The translations under genes were made by a program, and so were the position numbers. Positions 18,244 through 25,970 of a stretch of 64,000 bases of DNA are shown here, in pieces. The first letter of the stretch is position 1. Every line of letters starts with the position of its first letter. The stretch comes from Aquimarina sediminis (GTDB taxonomy: Bacteria; Bacteroidota; Bacteroidia; Flavobacteriales; Flavobacteriaceae): assembly GCF_002895435.1 (NCBI RefSeq), contig NZ_POYJ01000011.1, positions 62,001 to 126,000 of the forward strand, read 5' to 3'. The notes under the pieces were generated by a model that had not been told where the DNA came from, did no database searches, and was given only the letters and a program-made list of their open reading frames with translations.

Positions 18244-18786
18244 CTACGCTATGTACTGCTTGTAAGCCTCAATTTTAGCTCTTAATCTGGATTCTAGGTA
18301 TTCGTTTTTATCTTGCAACGAATCTACAATTATAACCGCTTCTTCCTGATAGTTGATTATCTTCTTTTGGTTCCAATAGCCAGGTGGGGATTGCAGATTA
18401 GTGATTCGATCGGCAAGCTTAACCATTCCTACTTCTTTTTCTAACTGGTTAATTCGAGTTAGGCTATCCAGCATACTTTCCTTTTTGGATGGCAATACCT
18501 TATCCTTTGTCAATGCCTGAACGGCTTTGGCAACTCGTTCTCCAAATTCTATTTCTATTTCACTATAATCACAAGTTGTGTCCTCTATAGTATCATGTAA
18601 AATGGCTGTTTGCACTGCAAAATCAATATCAAAATCGGGTTTGTTATTGTAAGCTACCAATATTTCCATTGCTACATTAGAAATATGCAACAGGTAATTA
18701 GCATTTGTTCCGGGTACTTTTTGATCAAAATGTTTTTCTCCAGCAAATTTCATTGCTTTTTGATATAATTCTTGTGTCATAGCCAT
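18244..18786 (-). CDS. HD-domain phosphohydrolase (MESH1/SpoT-hydrolase-like)
   Basis: A 180-residue single HD domain: YLLHISNVAMEIL supplies the first His, AILHDTIEDTTCDYSEIE the HD pair and the ED motif, and VKLADRITNL the final Asp. This arrangement is that of small alarmone hydrolases (MESH1-like) and the hydrolase half of RelA/SpoT, which remove pyrophosphate from (p)ppGpp. No synthetase domain is attached, so it would only degrade. Substrate assignment is by family pattern. Confidence 0.83.
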   Translation of the reverse strand: MAMTQELYQKAMKFAGEKHFDQKVPGTNANYLLHISNVAMEILVAYNNKPDFDIDFAVQTAILHDTIEDTTCDYSEIEIEFGERVAKAVQALTKDKVLPSKKESMLDSLTRINQLEKEVGMVKLADRITNLQSPPGYWNQKKIINYQEEAVIIVDSLQDKNEYLESRLRAKIEAYKQYIA

Positions 18787-18857
18787 ATATTACTCATATT
18801 AAAAAGTACACCCCAAAGAAGTATTCTATTTTACTACATAGATAAAGTGCTCCCCTA

Positions 18858-19775
18858 TTACTTCAACAATTTAATCCCTACATTAAAAAAGAATTTATTG
18901 TCTGTATCAAAATCAAACGCAGTATTCAGGTCAGAATCCTGAAACTCTAATATATTTCTAAATGCCATACCTCCACCTAAATTAAGGTAAAAATCATTAA
19001 ATAATTTTGCTCTGAAGTCTGGTCCAAATGTAATTCTGGAATAGGACACACGATTTAGATCAAGGTTAGCCCCAATTTGATCTAATTCTGCATTATATAA
19101 ATTTCCAAAAGTAGCTACTTTAAGCCCCATTCTGTATTTATCCTCATTAAATGAATAATACTGTGCTATATATGCCGGAAGTATTGCCAAAGTAGTAAAA
19201 TTGTTCTTTTTGTACGTCAAGCTTAAAAGTGGTAATACCGTTGGGCTACCGAATCTTGTAGTATACGCCAATCCAAAACCATAGCTAAAATATGGACTTG
19301 AACGCTTCATAGCCAAGGCAGAAAACTGAAGAATTAGATCATCAGAACTTAATGATTCTTCAAAATCTGTAGCTAAGGTCGGAGACAGATTAAGTGTTAC
19401 GCTCCATCTTTTGGGTAAAACTTTTGTTATCCCCGCAGTATAGGCAATAGAATGAAACTCTTTGGAAATATCATCAATCCCTTCAAGTTGCGTATTATAA
19501 TTAAACAGTGTGTATTGAAGGCGATTAGAAAAATACCATTTTTTCTCTTTTAAAGGTATCACATATTGCAAAACAGTGGACCATTCTTGCATATCAATTT
19601 CTCCCTGTAACCCATTTGCTTCGAAGTCCGATTTCCCATAGTAAAAAAAATCTGTAGATAAAACTGGCAACTTGGTCAATCTTGGATATTCTGCACTTTC
19701 TGTTTCTTTTTGAGCAAACATATTTACTGCTACAAAAAAGGCAACAAAACATAAACTAAAGATCTTTCTATTCAT
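18858..19775 (-). CDS. DUF6268-like outer-membrane beta-barrel protein
   Basis: A 305-residue protein with signal peptide MNRKIFSLCFVAFFVAVN ending MFAQ, then alternating polar/hydrophobic strands (WYFSNRLQYTLFNY, WSVTLNLSPTLATDF, FFFNVGIKLLK) consistent with an outer-membrane barrel and a C-terminal aromatic/hydrophobic strand. It resembles the flavobacterial DUF6268 family; function unknown. It is preceded on the strand by a promoter-sized gap and not clearly in an operon. Confidence 0.68.
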   Translation of the reverse strand: MNRKIFSLCFVAFFVAVNMFAQKETESAEYPRLTKLPVLSTDFFYYGKSDFEANGLQGEIDMQEWSTVLQYVIPLKEKKWYFSNRLQYTLFNYNTQLEGIDDISKEFHSIAYTAGITKVLPKRWSVTLNLSPTLATDFEESLSSDDLILQFSALAMKRSSPYFSYGFGLAYTTRFGSPTVLPLLSLTYKKNNFTTLAILPAYIAQYYSFNEDKYRMGLKVATFGNLYNAELDQIGANLDLNRVSYSRITFGPDFRAKLFNDFYLNLGGGMAFRNILEFQDSDLNTAFDFDTDNKFFFNVGIKLLK

Positions 19776-19980
19776 TTGGTTTGGTTTAATAAAATTTTGT
19801 GCAAAATTAGTAAATAAAAAATGAGATGTTACCTGTTTTTTGCTGATTATACCACACCTTTCTTTTTACAATTATACACTACCTCACTTAATGCTGATCA
19901 AAAAAATGTCTCCAACAAAATCTCCGCTAGCTATTAAGAATAGTTTTACCTTATTTTTACTCAAAACGCAAAAACAATTT

Positions 19981-20559
19981 TCACTTGTATCTATAGTGAC
20001 CAATAATTTTATAGTCAAAAAGGCAGTCTTCTAAAACTTGTCCTCCTCCTATATTATGCACTATCAAGAAGTTCTTTTGGTCTTTTGATTTTTTATCAAC
20101 CACAATTCCGATATGAGTTAGCCCTCCTCCCAGACTCCAACATACCACATCTCCGGGAAGGTAATCCTTTGGGTTTTGGGTAATTGGTTTTTCGGCTCCT
20201 TTTCGTTTAAAAAATGTCATCAGATTGGGTACTCTTCTATGATCTATATTTTTATCTGTTCTTTTTAGTCCCCAGTTCCTGGGATATTTATCAAAATGAG
20301 ATTTCATATCCTCGTGCACTAATTTTTGTAGATCAACTCCAATTTTTCTATAACTGCGAATAATTACGTCTGTACACACTCCCTTATCTGCCGGGACATC
20401 TCCGTTTGGGTAGTCTATCGAAAAGTAACTTGGGTCATAGGTCACTTTTTGCTTTGTAAGCTCCAGAGCACAGTCAGAAAGGCTTCTTTGTTGTGTTTCT
20501 ACTTGAGAAAAACTAATGCTGGTCAGCATCAAAAATAATATCAAAAATTCTTTTCTCAT
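19981..20559 (-). CDS. DUF1287 (NlpC/P60-like) secreted protein
   Basis: A 192-residue exported protein (signal MRKEFLILFLMLTSISFSQ). Family hallmarks of DUF1287 are DYPNGDVPADKGVCTDVIIR, where the Cys is the likely nucleophile, PRNWGLKRTD, HRRVPNLMTFF, YLPGDVVCWSLGGG and LTHIGIVVD with the His partner, then VHNIGGG. The fold is probably papain-like amidase, acting on peptidoglycan or peptide bonds in the periplasm; activity is not proven for this family. Confidence 0.87.
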   Translation of the reverse strand: MRKEFLILFLMLTSISFSQVETQQRSLSDCALELTKQKVTYDPSYFSIDYPNGDVPADKGVCTDVIIRSYRKIGVDLQKLVHEDMKSHFDKYPRNWGLKRTDKNIDHRRVPNLMTFFKRKGAEKPITQNPKDYLPGDVVCWSLGGGLTHIGIVVDKKSKDQKNFLIVHNIGGGQVLEDCLFDYKIIGHYRYK

Positions 20560-20634
20560 GTATCTACAAATGGTTTAGGTTTGATGTGTTTTTAACTATA
20601 TTATCCATATAATGTTAATAAGGTCGCTTATACA

Positions 20635-21132
20635 TCATTTTATTGACTTTTTTATGAGTTTAAAAGCCCAATCATAATGGCTTGAGGTATTAGAAATCAG
20701 GTAAGCACCAAGCGAAGTACTTCCTGTCCATTTATATCGTTTTTTTTCAAAGAGTTCTTCATTAGTATGCTTTTGTATTAGTTTTTGAATATCTAGATAA
20801 GAACAATCTAGTAATTCTCTAGCTTTATCTATTTGCATATCCTGGTATTCTTCTTGTATCTTTCTATTAAGTTCTGGTAAAGTTTTCCAGGTATAGCCTT
20901 TGGCTGGCATATCAGGTTTTTTACCTGCCATCCCTATAGTATACCAATCTAACATCATCAAATGCCATTTATGCAAATGAGCCAAAACATCTTTTATGTT
21001 TCTATTTAACGTACCTGGCGGAAATTCTTTTTCAATTTCTTCTTTTGAATAGGATGCTACCAATTCTAATAATTTGTCATAATTCTTCTGACTTAGCTCT
21101 ACTAGTTCCTCTTTTGATTTTGGTCGTGGCAT
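20635..21132 (-). CDS. ClbS/DfsB family four-helix-bundle protein
   Basis: A 165-residue soluble helical protein starting MPRPKSKEELVELSQKNYDK. NIKDVLAHLHKWHLMMLDWY and LISNTSSHYDWAFK match the DinB-like ClbS/DfsB family, in which ClbS protects cells by hydrolysing colibactin. The metal-ligand pattern H...H is partly visible. No natural-product cluster is next to it, so the physiological role here is unknown; it may be general self-protection. Confidence 0.8.
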   Translation of the reverse strand: MPRPKSKEELVELSQKNYDKLLELVASYSKEEIEKEFPPGTLNRNIKDVLAHLHKWHLMMLDWYTIGMAGKKPDMPAKGYTWKTLPELNRKIQEEYQDMQIDKARELLDCSYLDIQKLIQKHTNEELFEKKRYKWTGSTSLGAYLISNTSSHYDWAFKLIKKSIK

Positions 21133-21257
21133 TTTGTATTTGTTTTATTGCTTTTTACGGCTAGCGATTTTCATGAAATATAGCGTACAGAAAATTACTG
21201 ATTTTTTTTGATGCAATATCTATTTATAATATTTCACATACCACATTAACACTAATA

Positions 21258-21884
21258 TTATCTAATCAAATTGATTTGCTTATAAATTCTCTCTTTAGAT
21301 TTTTTAAATATTTCTCCTCCAAACTCTTCATTATCTAAAGAAATAATAGTTATATCCTGAACCCCCATTATACCAAATACAAATTTCAAATAGGTTGTTT
21401 GAAAGTTCATTTTCTCGTTTTTTTCATTTTCTCCATACCCTGTATCGCCCCTGCTTGACAAAATGAACATTTTTTTGTTCTTAAGTAATCCCACATAATC
21501 TCCATCAGGTTCTCCAGAGCGAAATTTCCAAGTCTCGTTGATACGCATAATTTGATCAATATATGCTTTTAGCCCACTTGGGATTGACCAATTGTACATT
21601 GGGGTTCCTATAACATAAACATCATTCTCTTTTAATTCCTTGACCAACTCATCACTAAGTTTAACTCCTTTTTGGTTTTGTTCGGTTCTATCTACTGGTT
21701 TGGTAAATGCACTGGAAATCCAATTCTCATTGATAGAAGGTATTATATCTAGCCCAACTTCTCTATTCGTGAATAAACTTTTGGGATGTTGCTTTTTCCA
21801 GTTTTCAGTAAAAATTTGAGTTAATTTTCTACTATGAGACCTTTCTTCTCTCACACTTGCGTTAATGATTAATACTTTGTTCAT
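21258..21884 (-). CDS. azoR: FMN-dependent NADH-azoreductase
   Basis: A 208-residue flavodoxin-fold quinone/azo reductase. KVLIINASVREERSHSRKL is the FMN-phosphate loop, VIGTPMYNWSIPSGLKAYID the central FMN-binding segment, and FILSSRGDTGYG the third. Length fits AzoR (about 200 aa). It is next to a Crp/Fnr-type regulator 68 bp upstream on the same strand, which could control it. Reduces quinones and azo compounds with NADH. Confidence 0.87.
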   Translation of the reverse strand: MNKVLIINASVREERSHSRKLTQIFTENWKKQHPKSLFTNREVGLDIIPSINENWISSAFTKPVDRTEQNQKGVKLSDELVKELKENDVYVIGTPMYNWSIPSGLKAYIDQIMRINETWKFRSGEPDGDYVGLLKNKKMFILSSRGDTGYGENEKNEKMNFQTTYLKFVFGIMGVQDITIISLDNEEFGGEIFKKSKERIYKQINLIR

Positions 21885-21952
21885 CTGCTTTTAATATTTA
21901 GTTTAAAAAAAGCAAAGTTCTTTATTAAAAACGCAAGAAAAATTGACCTAGT

Positions 21953-22543
21953 TCAATAAAGCTTTTGTTTTTGGCGAATTCTACTTAAAAATTCTGCCGA
22001 AATTCCCAAATAAGAGGCAATTAGATACTGAGGTACTTTATCTGTTATTTTTGGATACTTCTCTATAAACTCCAAGTACCTTTGTTCGGCATCGTGGACA
22101 TTATTATGAATAATCCTTCTTTGCAGACTTCCTACATAACTTTCCAAAATGACTCGAAAGTACCTTTCAAGTTTAGGGATTTGCTCCAACATTTTTTCAA
22201 AAGAATACCTGCTGATTTGAAGCAATTCGGTTTTTTCTAGTGCTTGAATATTATAATTTGATGGTTTCTGTTTTTGAAAACTATCGATATCAGATGCCCA
22301 CCAGTCATCTATTGCAAAATAGAGTATTTCTTCTCTTCCACTTTTGGAGTTAATATAAAATGCTTTTAAAGCGCCAGAAATAATATAATTATCGGTTCGA
22401 CAAGTTTCACCATTTCTCAATAAATACTCCCCTTTCTCCAAAGTTTTTTCTGTCCAAAAAGTATCAAATTGTTTTATTTCTTCAGGAGACAGTTGAATGT
22501 GTTTCGAAATATTTACGAGTAGTTGTTCTTTTGATTTTGGCAT
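21953..22543 (-). CDS. Crp/Fnr family transcriptional regulator
   Basis: A 196-residue regulator: N-terminal cyclic-nucleotide-binding-like beta-roll (GEYLLRNGETCRTDNYIISG...LYFAIDDWWASD) and a C-terminal helix-turn-helix (VPQYLIASYLGISAEFLSRIR). There is no Cys cluster of FNR type and the cAMP-contact residues are not conserved, which is usual for the many Bacteroidota Crp-like regulators. Located just upstream of azoR in the same direction. Confidence 0.86.
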   Translation of the reverse strand: MPKSKEQLLVNISKHIQLSPEEIKQFDTFWTEKTLEKGEYLLRNGETCRTDNYIISGALKAFYINSKSGREEILYFAIDDWWASDIDSFQKQKPSNYNIQALEKTELLQISRYSFEKMLEQIPKLERYFRVILESYVGSLQRRIIHNNVHDAEQRYLEFIEKYPKITDKVPQYLIASYLGISAEFLSRIRQKQKLY

Positions 22544-22659
22544 CTTATACTTGTTTTTTTGTAAAATACATAATTACATTATCGTATTCGTTTTAACAAA
22601 CGAACTCATTAATTATACACCAGGTATAATACTTTTTTCATTTAGCAATATAAATCCCC

Positions 22660-22702
22660 AAACAGGTATGCCAATAGGCTACTTCAAAGTTATAGACTTT
22701 CT
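22660..22702 (-). pseudogene. Remnant of a Hint-domain 3' end
   Basis: These 43 bp match 23596-23638 at 40 positions. In the minus direction they encode KVYNFEVAYWHTCLG, the final conserved part of a Hint domain (compare KVYNFEVADWYTYFVG in the orphan Hint gene), then a stop soon after. No upstream Hint sequence is attached, so this is a fragment left by recombination among effector modules. Confidence 0.75.
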
Positions 22703-22760
22703 ACTTTTATACTTTCCAGTTTAACATTTTATGGTTTTTCCTTTTTTTATCTCAAAGAAA

Positions 22761-22786
22761 AAGGCTGATATATTAGAATCAGCCTT
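22761..22786 (-). terminator. Intrinsic terminator, minus strand
   Basis: AAGGCTGAT pairs with ATCAGCCTT around a short loop; on the minus strand the stem runs into TTTTTCTTT. It lies about 20 bp after the stop of the 216-aa gene and ends that transcript. Confidence 0.8.
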
Positions 22787-22806
22787 GTTAAAATCAGTAT
22801 AATTTT

Positions 22807-23457
22807 TTAATCTTCTATCAGATTGCCATCTTCATCTTTATAAAAACGTTTACCATCTTTATAAAAATATTTTTTAATGGTATCTTCTATAAAAGGTATT
22901 TCTCGCTCTAGTTTTATGATTCCATCATATTGATCAAACTCTGGATATGGTTCATAAAGCCCTCTAATATCCATAGGTTCTTTACTCTCAAAATCTGACA
23001 TCTTCTGATTTTTATCATCATACTTACGCACGGCTACATTACCCTCTTCATCAAATACATAGTGCATACGATACTCTTCCTGATCTGTAAATTCTTTGGT
23101 AAAATGATAATACCAAATTTCTCTTAAAAAAAGCTGCTCTTTGGGTTTTACCTCTGTAAAAAGGTATGTAAGATACTTTCTTGTACCAGGATCAAAAAAA
23201 TGAACTCCAACATGCTTATTTAATGGATTTATGGTAACACTACAAAAAATATAATCACCTTCATCTAGTACCGAAAATTCATAAGCTTTACTATCTTTAT
23301 GGTTTTCTCTTGCTAAATCTTCAGAACTATTTATATTGGCTTTTTCAAAATCCTTAAGTCTATTTTCTTTATTCCATAAATCCCATCTTCTTATTGCGCT
23401 CTTTTCACCCATAAATTTCTTTCTATGGGAATTCCAGAATTCAAATTTATATTTCAT
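22807..23457 (-). CDS. Orphan putative immunity protein of the effector island
   Basis: A 216-residue soluble, acidic, Lys/Glu/Tyr-rich protein (MKYKFEFWNSHRKKFMGEKS...), ending in the repeats YKDGKRFYKDEDGN. No named domain is recognised. It follows a truncated Hint module and a 35-aa coding remnant with almost no spacer, and is very AT-rich (about 22% GC in one 60-base sample), as immunity genes often are. The context suggests it once neutralised a toxin that has since been lost. A free-standing unrelated gene cannot be excluded. Confidence 0.6.
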   Translation of the reverse strand: MKYKFEFWNSHRKKFMGEKSAIRRWDLWNKENRLKDFEKANINSSEDLARENHKDSKAYEFSVLDEGDYIFCSVTINPLNKHVGVHFFDPGTRKYLTYLFTEVKPKEQLFLREIWYYHFTKEFTDQEEYRMHYVFDEEGNVAVRKYDDKNQKMSDFESKEPMDIRGLYEPYPEFDQYDGIIKLEREIPFIEDTIKKYFYKDGKRFYKDEDGNLIED

Positions 23458-23460
23458 TTA

Positions 23461-23568
23461 TTAATAAATTTTACCCGTTATATCTCTTGTTTTCACACCT
23501 ACCTCATCTGCATATTGCAAAACATCATCTGCTATTTGTTTTGTCTGTTTAGGTACTTCTAATATCAT
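23461..23568 (-). pseudogene. 35-codon remnant, probably of a toxin C-terminus
   Basis: The ATG overlaps the stop of the orphan Hint frame (ATGA), and the frame reads MILEVPKQTKQIADDVLQYA... to GKIY, then stops 3 bp before the ATG of the 216-aa gene. A toxin domain would be expected exactly here, between Hint and immunity. At 35 residues it is too short to be a full toxin, so I read it as the tail of a deleted one. It could also be a tiny translated coupling peptide. Confidence 0.5.
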
Positions 23569-23993
23569 TTCTCCCACCACTCCCATGTACCTACAAAATA
23601 GGTATACCAATCGGCTACTTCAAAGTTATAGACTTTCTTTTTAGTATACAAGAAATTAGTAGCCTCTACACGCTGCCAGTTGTTATTCTTTGTTTTTACC
23701 TGATCGGTGGTAGTAAGGTCGGCAGCGTCTTTCCACCCGGTCTGGGTATAGAAGGGGTGTTCTGCGGTGGTTTCTATGGTTTCTTTGCCCAGCGTAAGTT
23801 GTATTGTGGCATCTACCTGTTGCTCTATGGTATGTACCACTTTTTTGAGGTCACTCTTACCGGTTTGCTCATTATATGCCCATACGAGGTCACCTACCTG
23901 TATGTCTTCGATATTTTTGTGCCCTTGTGGTACTGCTATTTTGGTACCTTCTGTAAAGCATGCAAATACATATTTAACTAAAAAAATCTCCAT
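23565..23993 (-). pseudogene. Orphan Hint (intein-like) domain lacking effector head and toxin
   Basis: Of 142 codons, all but the first ~10 are a Hint domain: ACFTEGTKIAVPQG with the catalytic Cys, IEDIQVGDLVWAYNE, ETIETTAEHPFYTQTGW with the TxxH-type block, and KVYNFEVADWYTYFVG. The usual C-terminal HN and toxin are missing (ends EWWEK, stop). The first residues MEIFLVKYVF come from a region that includes the terminator of the upstream immunity gene, so no secretion head is attached. GC is about 57% in a 60-base sample, like the VgrG and effector head and unlike the adjacent AT-rich genes. Confidence 0.82.
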
Positions 23994-24008
23994 TTAACAT
24001 GGAGATTT
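23984..24008 (-). terminator. Intrinsic terminator at the cassette junction
   Basis: AAATCTCCAT pairs perfectly with ATGGAGATTT around a 5-nt loop, followed on the minus strand by TTTTTTT-like tract (A-run at 23981-23986 on plus). It sits after the immunity gene and overlaps the first codons of the orphan Hint frame, marking the end of the live toxin-immunity transcript. Confidence 0.75.
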
Positions 24009-24034
24009 AAAAACTATTATTTTAGGTTGTACTA

Positions 24035-24397
24035 TTAATCCTCATCATCTTCATACCAAAGCGTTAGTAAATCATCTTCTTCTCTATTGTTTACTAGATA
24101 CGGCTCTTCTCCCTCTTCATCATAGTATAATTTAAATTTACCTTCTTGATTTATATTTGAAGAACCGTCCAATAAACCCAAAAAGATGGATAAACTGTCT
24201 TCAATAACTTGTTTCATGAAATGAATAAGGTGTTTTTTGTTTTCGTCACTTGATTCTTTATAAAGTTTAATAAAAGTAACAAAAGGAATATTTTCTTCCT
24301 TACCATCTAATTCAGCATTAAAATCTTCACGGTATGATTTCAAATTTTCTAAAACACCATACTGTTTTAACTTTAATATAAAATCCTCTTTATTCAT
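24035..24397 (-). CDS. Putative immunity protein for the Hint-toxin effector
   Basis: I choose the ATG at 24397, four bases after the toxin stop (24402-24404), giving about 120 residues from MNKEDFILKLKQYG. An in-frame ATG at 24445 lies within the toxin gene and is less likely. The protein is small, acidic (ends LTLWYEDDED) and helical at first, with no domain I can name, though the size and charge are typical of SMI1/KNR4-like and related immunity proteins. Its tight coupling to a polymorphic toxin gene and the terminator right after it support the immunity role. Confidence 0.7.
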   Translation of the reverse strand: MNKEDFILKLKQYGVLENLKSYREDFNAELDGKEENIPFVTFIKLYKESSDENKKHLIHFMKQVIEDSLSIFLGLLDGSSNINQEGKFKLYYDEEGEEPYLVNNREEDDLLTLWYEDDED

Positions 24398-24401
24398 TGT
24401 T

Positions 24402-25958
24402 TTATTTTTTAAATATTTCTGGGTAGTTCTTTTTATTGAGCTCAATAAGCTCTTTTAGTTTTTTGTTGGGAACATCTTTATATACTCGTCTCATCTCTTT
24501 AATATCTTTTGCCATTAAATCCCTACCTATTTCATTTATCTTTTTACCCTCTGCAAGCGCATCATCAATATATTTATTAGATTTCTTACTTGTCCAACGA
24601 CTTAAAGTTTTTATACTACTTTTAATTCTTCTTCTATGACCTTTTAGAGGAACTAAAATACTAGCTCCTTTATTATAATCAAAGTTTTTTCCTACTCTAC
24701 CTAATAGGGCTTTCATTTTTTCGGCTTGTACTAAGTGATGTGAGTCCAGACCTACGCCTTTTGCCATTTTTGCCAATTCATCATATTTCCCTACCATCCA
24801 TTTTAAACCTTTCTCACAAGGACCATTATGAACTAATATTCCATTCTCGCCTACATAAAAATTATGCAAGTTGTTTATTTCTAAATTATAAACTATGGTG
24901 TCAACTTGTTTTATTCTTTCGATAGATAGTATTTTTTTTAACCTTCCTTTCTCAGTAGTCACCATAGTACCTACTTGTAATTTTTCTGCTAGTATCCAAT
25001 CTCCATTAACATAAAAAGGATGAATTTCCGTAGTAACTATTTCTTCATTATGAAATTTTAATTTTAGAATGTAATCTACTTTGTTAACCACTGTGTTGGT
25101 AACTTTTTGATATTCGTTTTTACCGTTTTTAGAATTAAAAGCTAAAACTTTATCACCAATGGCTATTTGTTCTATTTTAACTTTTCCTCTATCAGTAGTT
25201 ATACATGTACCTTCAACAAAACATGCTGTAACACATACGACACTTTTGCTCAGGGCAATCTTGTCTACAGCTTTGCCTACGGCGGTTGCAAATCCTTTGC
25301 TTACGGCTTTTCCTGCTGCTTTGAGTCCTGCCTTGGAGGTGGCTTTGGCAGCCGCTTTGGCGGCGGTCTTTATACCTGCTTTGACTCCTGCCTTGGCAGC
25401 AGTAGCGGCGGCAGTGGTGGCTCCAAAACTTACTACTCCGGCGATATCCATAGCCAGAAATCCCACATTCATAGCAACCATACCCCAGTTGCCTTTGGCA
25501 GCTTCTCGCACGATACCGACTACACTACCTACTACGGGAACAAGTTCTACAAAATCCCAAAATCCCCAGCCGCTGTCTTCCTCTTCGCCATGTTCTTCTA
25601 ATAGCGAATCCAACTCCTCGGGAGAGATAGGCACCTGCCCACTGGTTATGGGGGCTATCTTGCCTCCTGTACTACATTGTATACTACTTTTGAACAGCAG
25701 GGTCTGCTGCCCTTTTACTTTTACCTTATAGGTATCTTTCCATGCTGTTGGTGCCGGCACACAGGGGCTTCCGTTTTTGACACTGCATGCCCCAAAAGAG
25801 GATATATTAGCCATGGGGATCTTATCTGCACTGGTGCTTACCAGACATTTACTGATCTTGATATGCGTATTGGATGTTGGTGTAAAAGGTACGGGCAATG
25901 CTCCTTTATCACAGGTAAGATAGGCTCCATGTACAAGGTATTCTAAATCGTTTGGCAT
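24402..25958 (-). CDS. T6SS-type effector: DUF4280 (PAAR-like) head, Hint domain, HNH-like toxin
   Basis: This 518-residue polymorphic toxin has three parts. Residues about 1-110 are DUF4280/PAAR-like (HGAYLTCDKGALPVPF...KISKCLVSTSADKIPMAN), which caps the VgrG tip. An Ala/Lys-rich hydrophobic linker follows (about 135-240). A Hint domain begins CFVEGTCITTDRG and ends NGILVHN, the self-cleavage site. The C-terminal ~140 residues are the toxin: LDSHHLVQAEK and GASILVPLKGHRR recall HNH/EndoVII-superfamily nucleases. GC drops from about 50% in the head to about 30% in the C-terminal half. The gene starts 13 bp after vgrG. Confidence 0.87.
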   Translation of the reverse strand: MPNDLEYLVHGAYLTCDKGALPVPFTPTSNTHIKISKCLVSTSADKIPMANISSFGACSVKNGSPCVPAPTAWKDTYKVKVKGQQTLLFKSSIQCSTGGKIAPITSGQVPISPEELDSLLEEHGEEEDSGWGFWDFVELVPVVGSVVGIVREAAKGNWGMVAMNVGFLAMDIAGVVSFGATTAAATAAKAGVKAGIKTAAKAAAKATSKAGLKAAGKAVSKGFATAVGKAVDKIALSKSVVCVTACFVEGTCITTDRGKVKIEQIAIGDKVLAFNSKNGKNEYQKVTNTVVNKVDYILKLKFHNEEIVTTEIHPFYVNGDWILAEKLQVGTMVTTEKGRLKKILSIERIKQVDTIVYNLEINNLHNFYVGENGILVHNGPCEKGLKWMVGKYDELAKMAKGVGLDSHHLVQAEKMKALLGRVGKNFDYNKGASILVPLKGHRRRIKSSIKTLSRWTSKKSNKYIDDALAEGKKINEIGRDLMAKDIKEMRRVYKDVPNKKLKELIELNKKNYPEIFKK

Positions 25959-25970
25959 AGCGTATCAGAT

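Noticed and set aside
25159..25731. 190-codon frame antisense to the DUF4280 effector
   Set aside because: It is the complement of the Ala/Lys-rich linker of a well-supported gene; its low-complexity Ala/Leu/Thr content is a mirror artefact.
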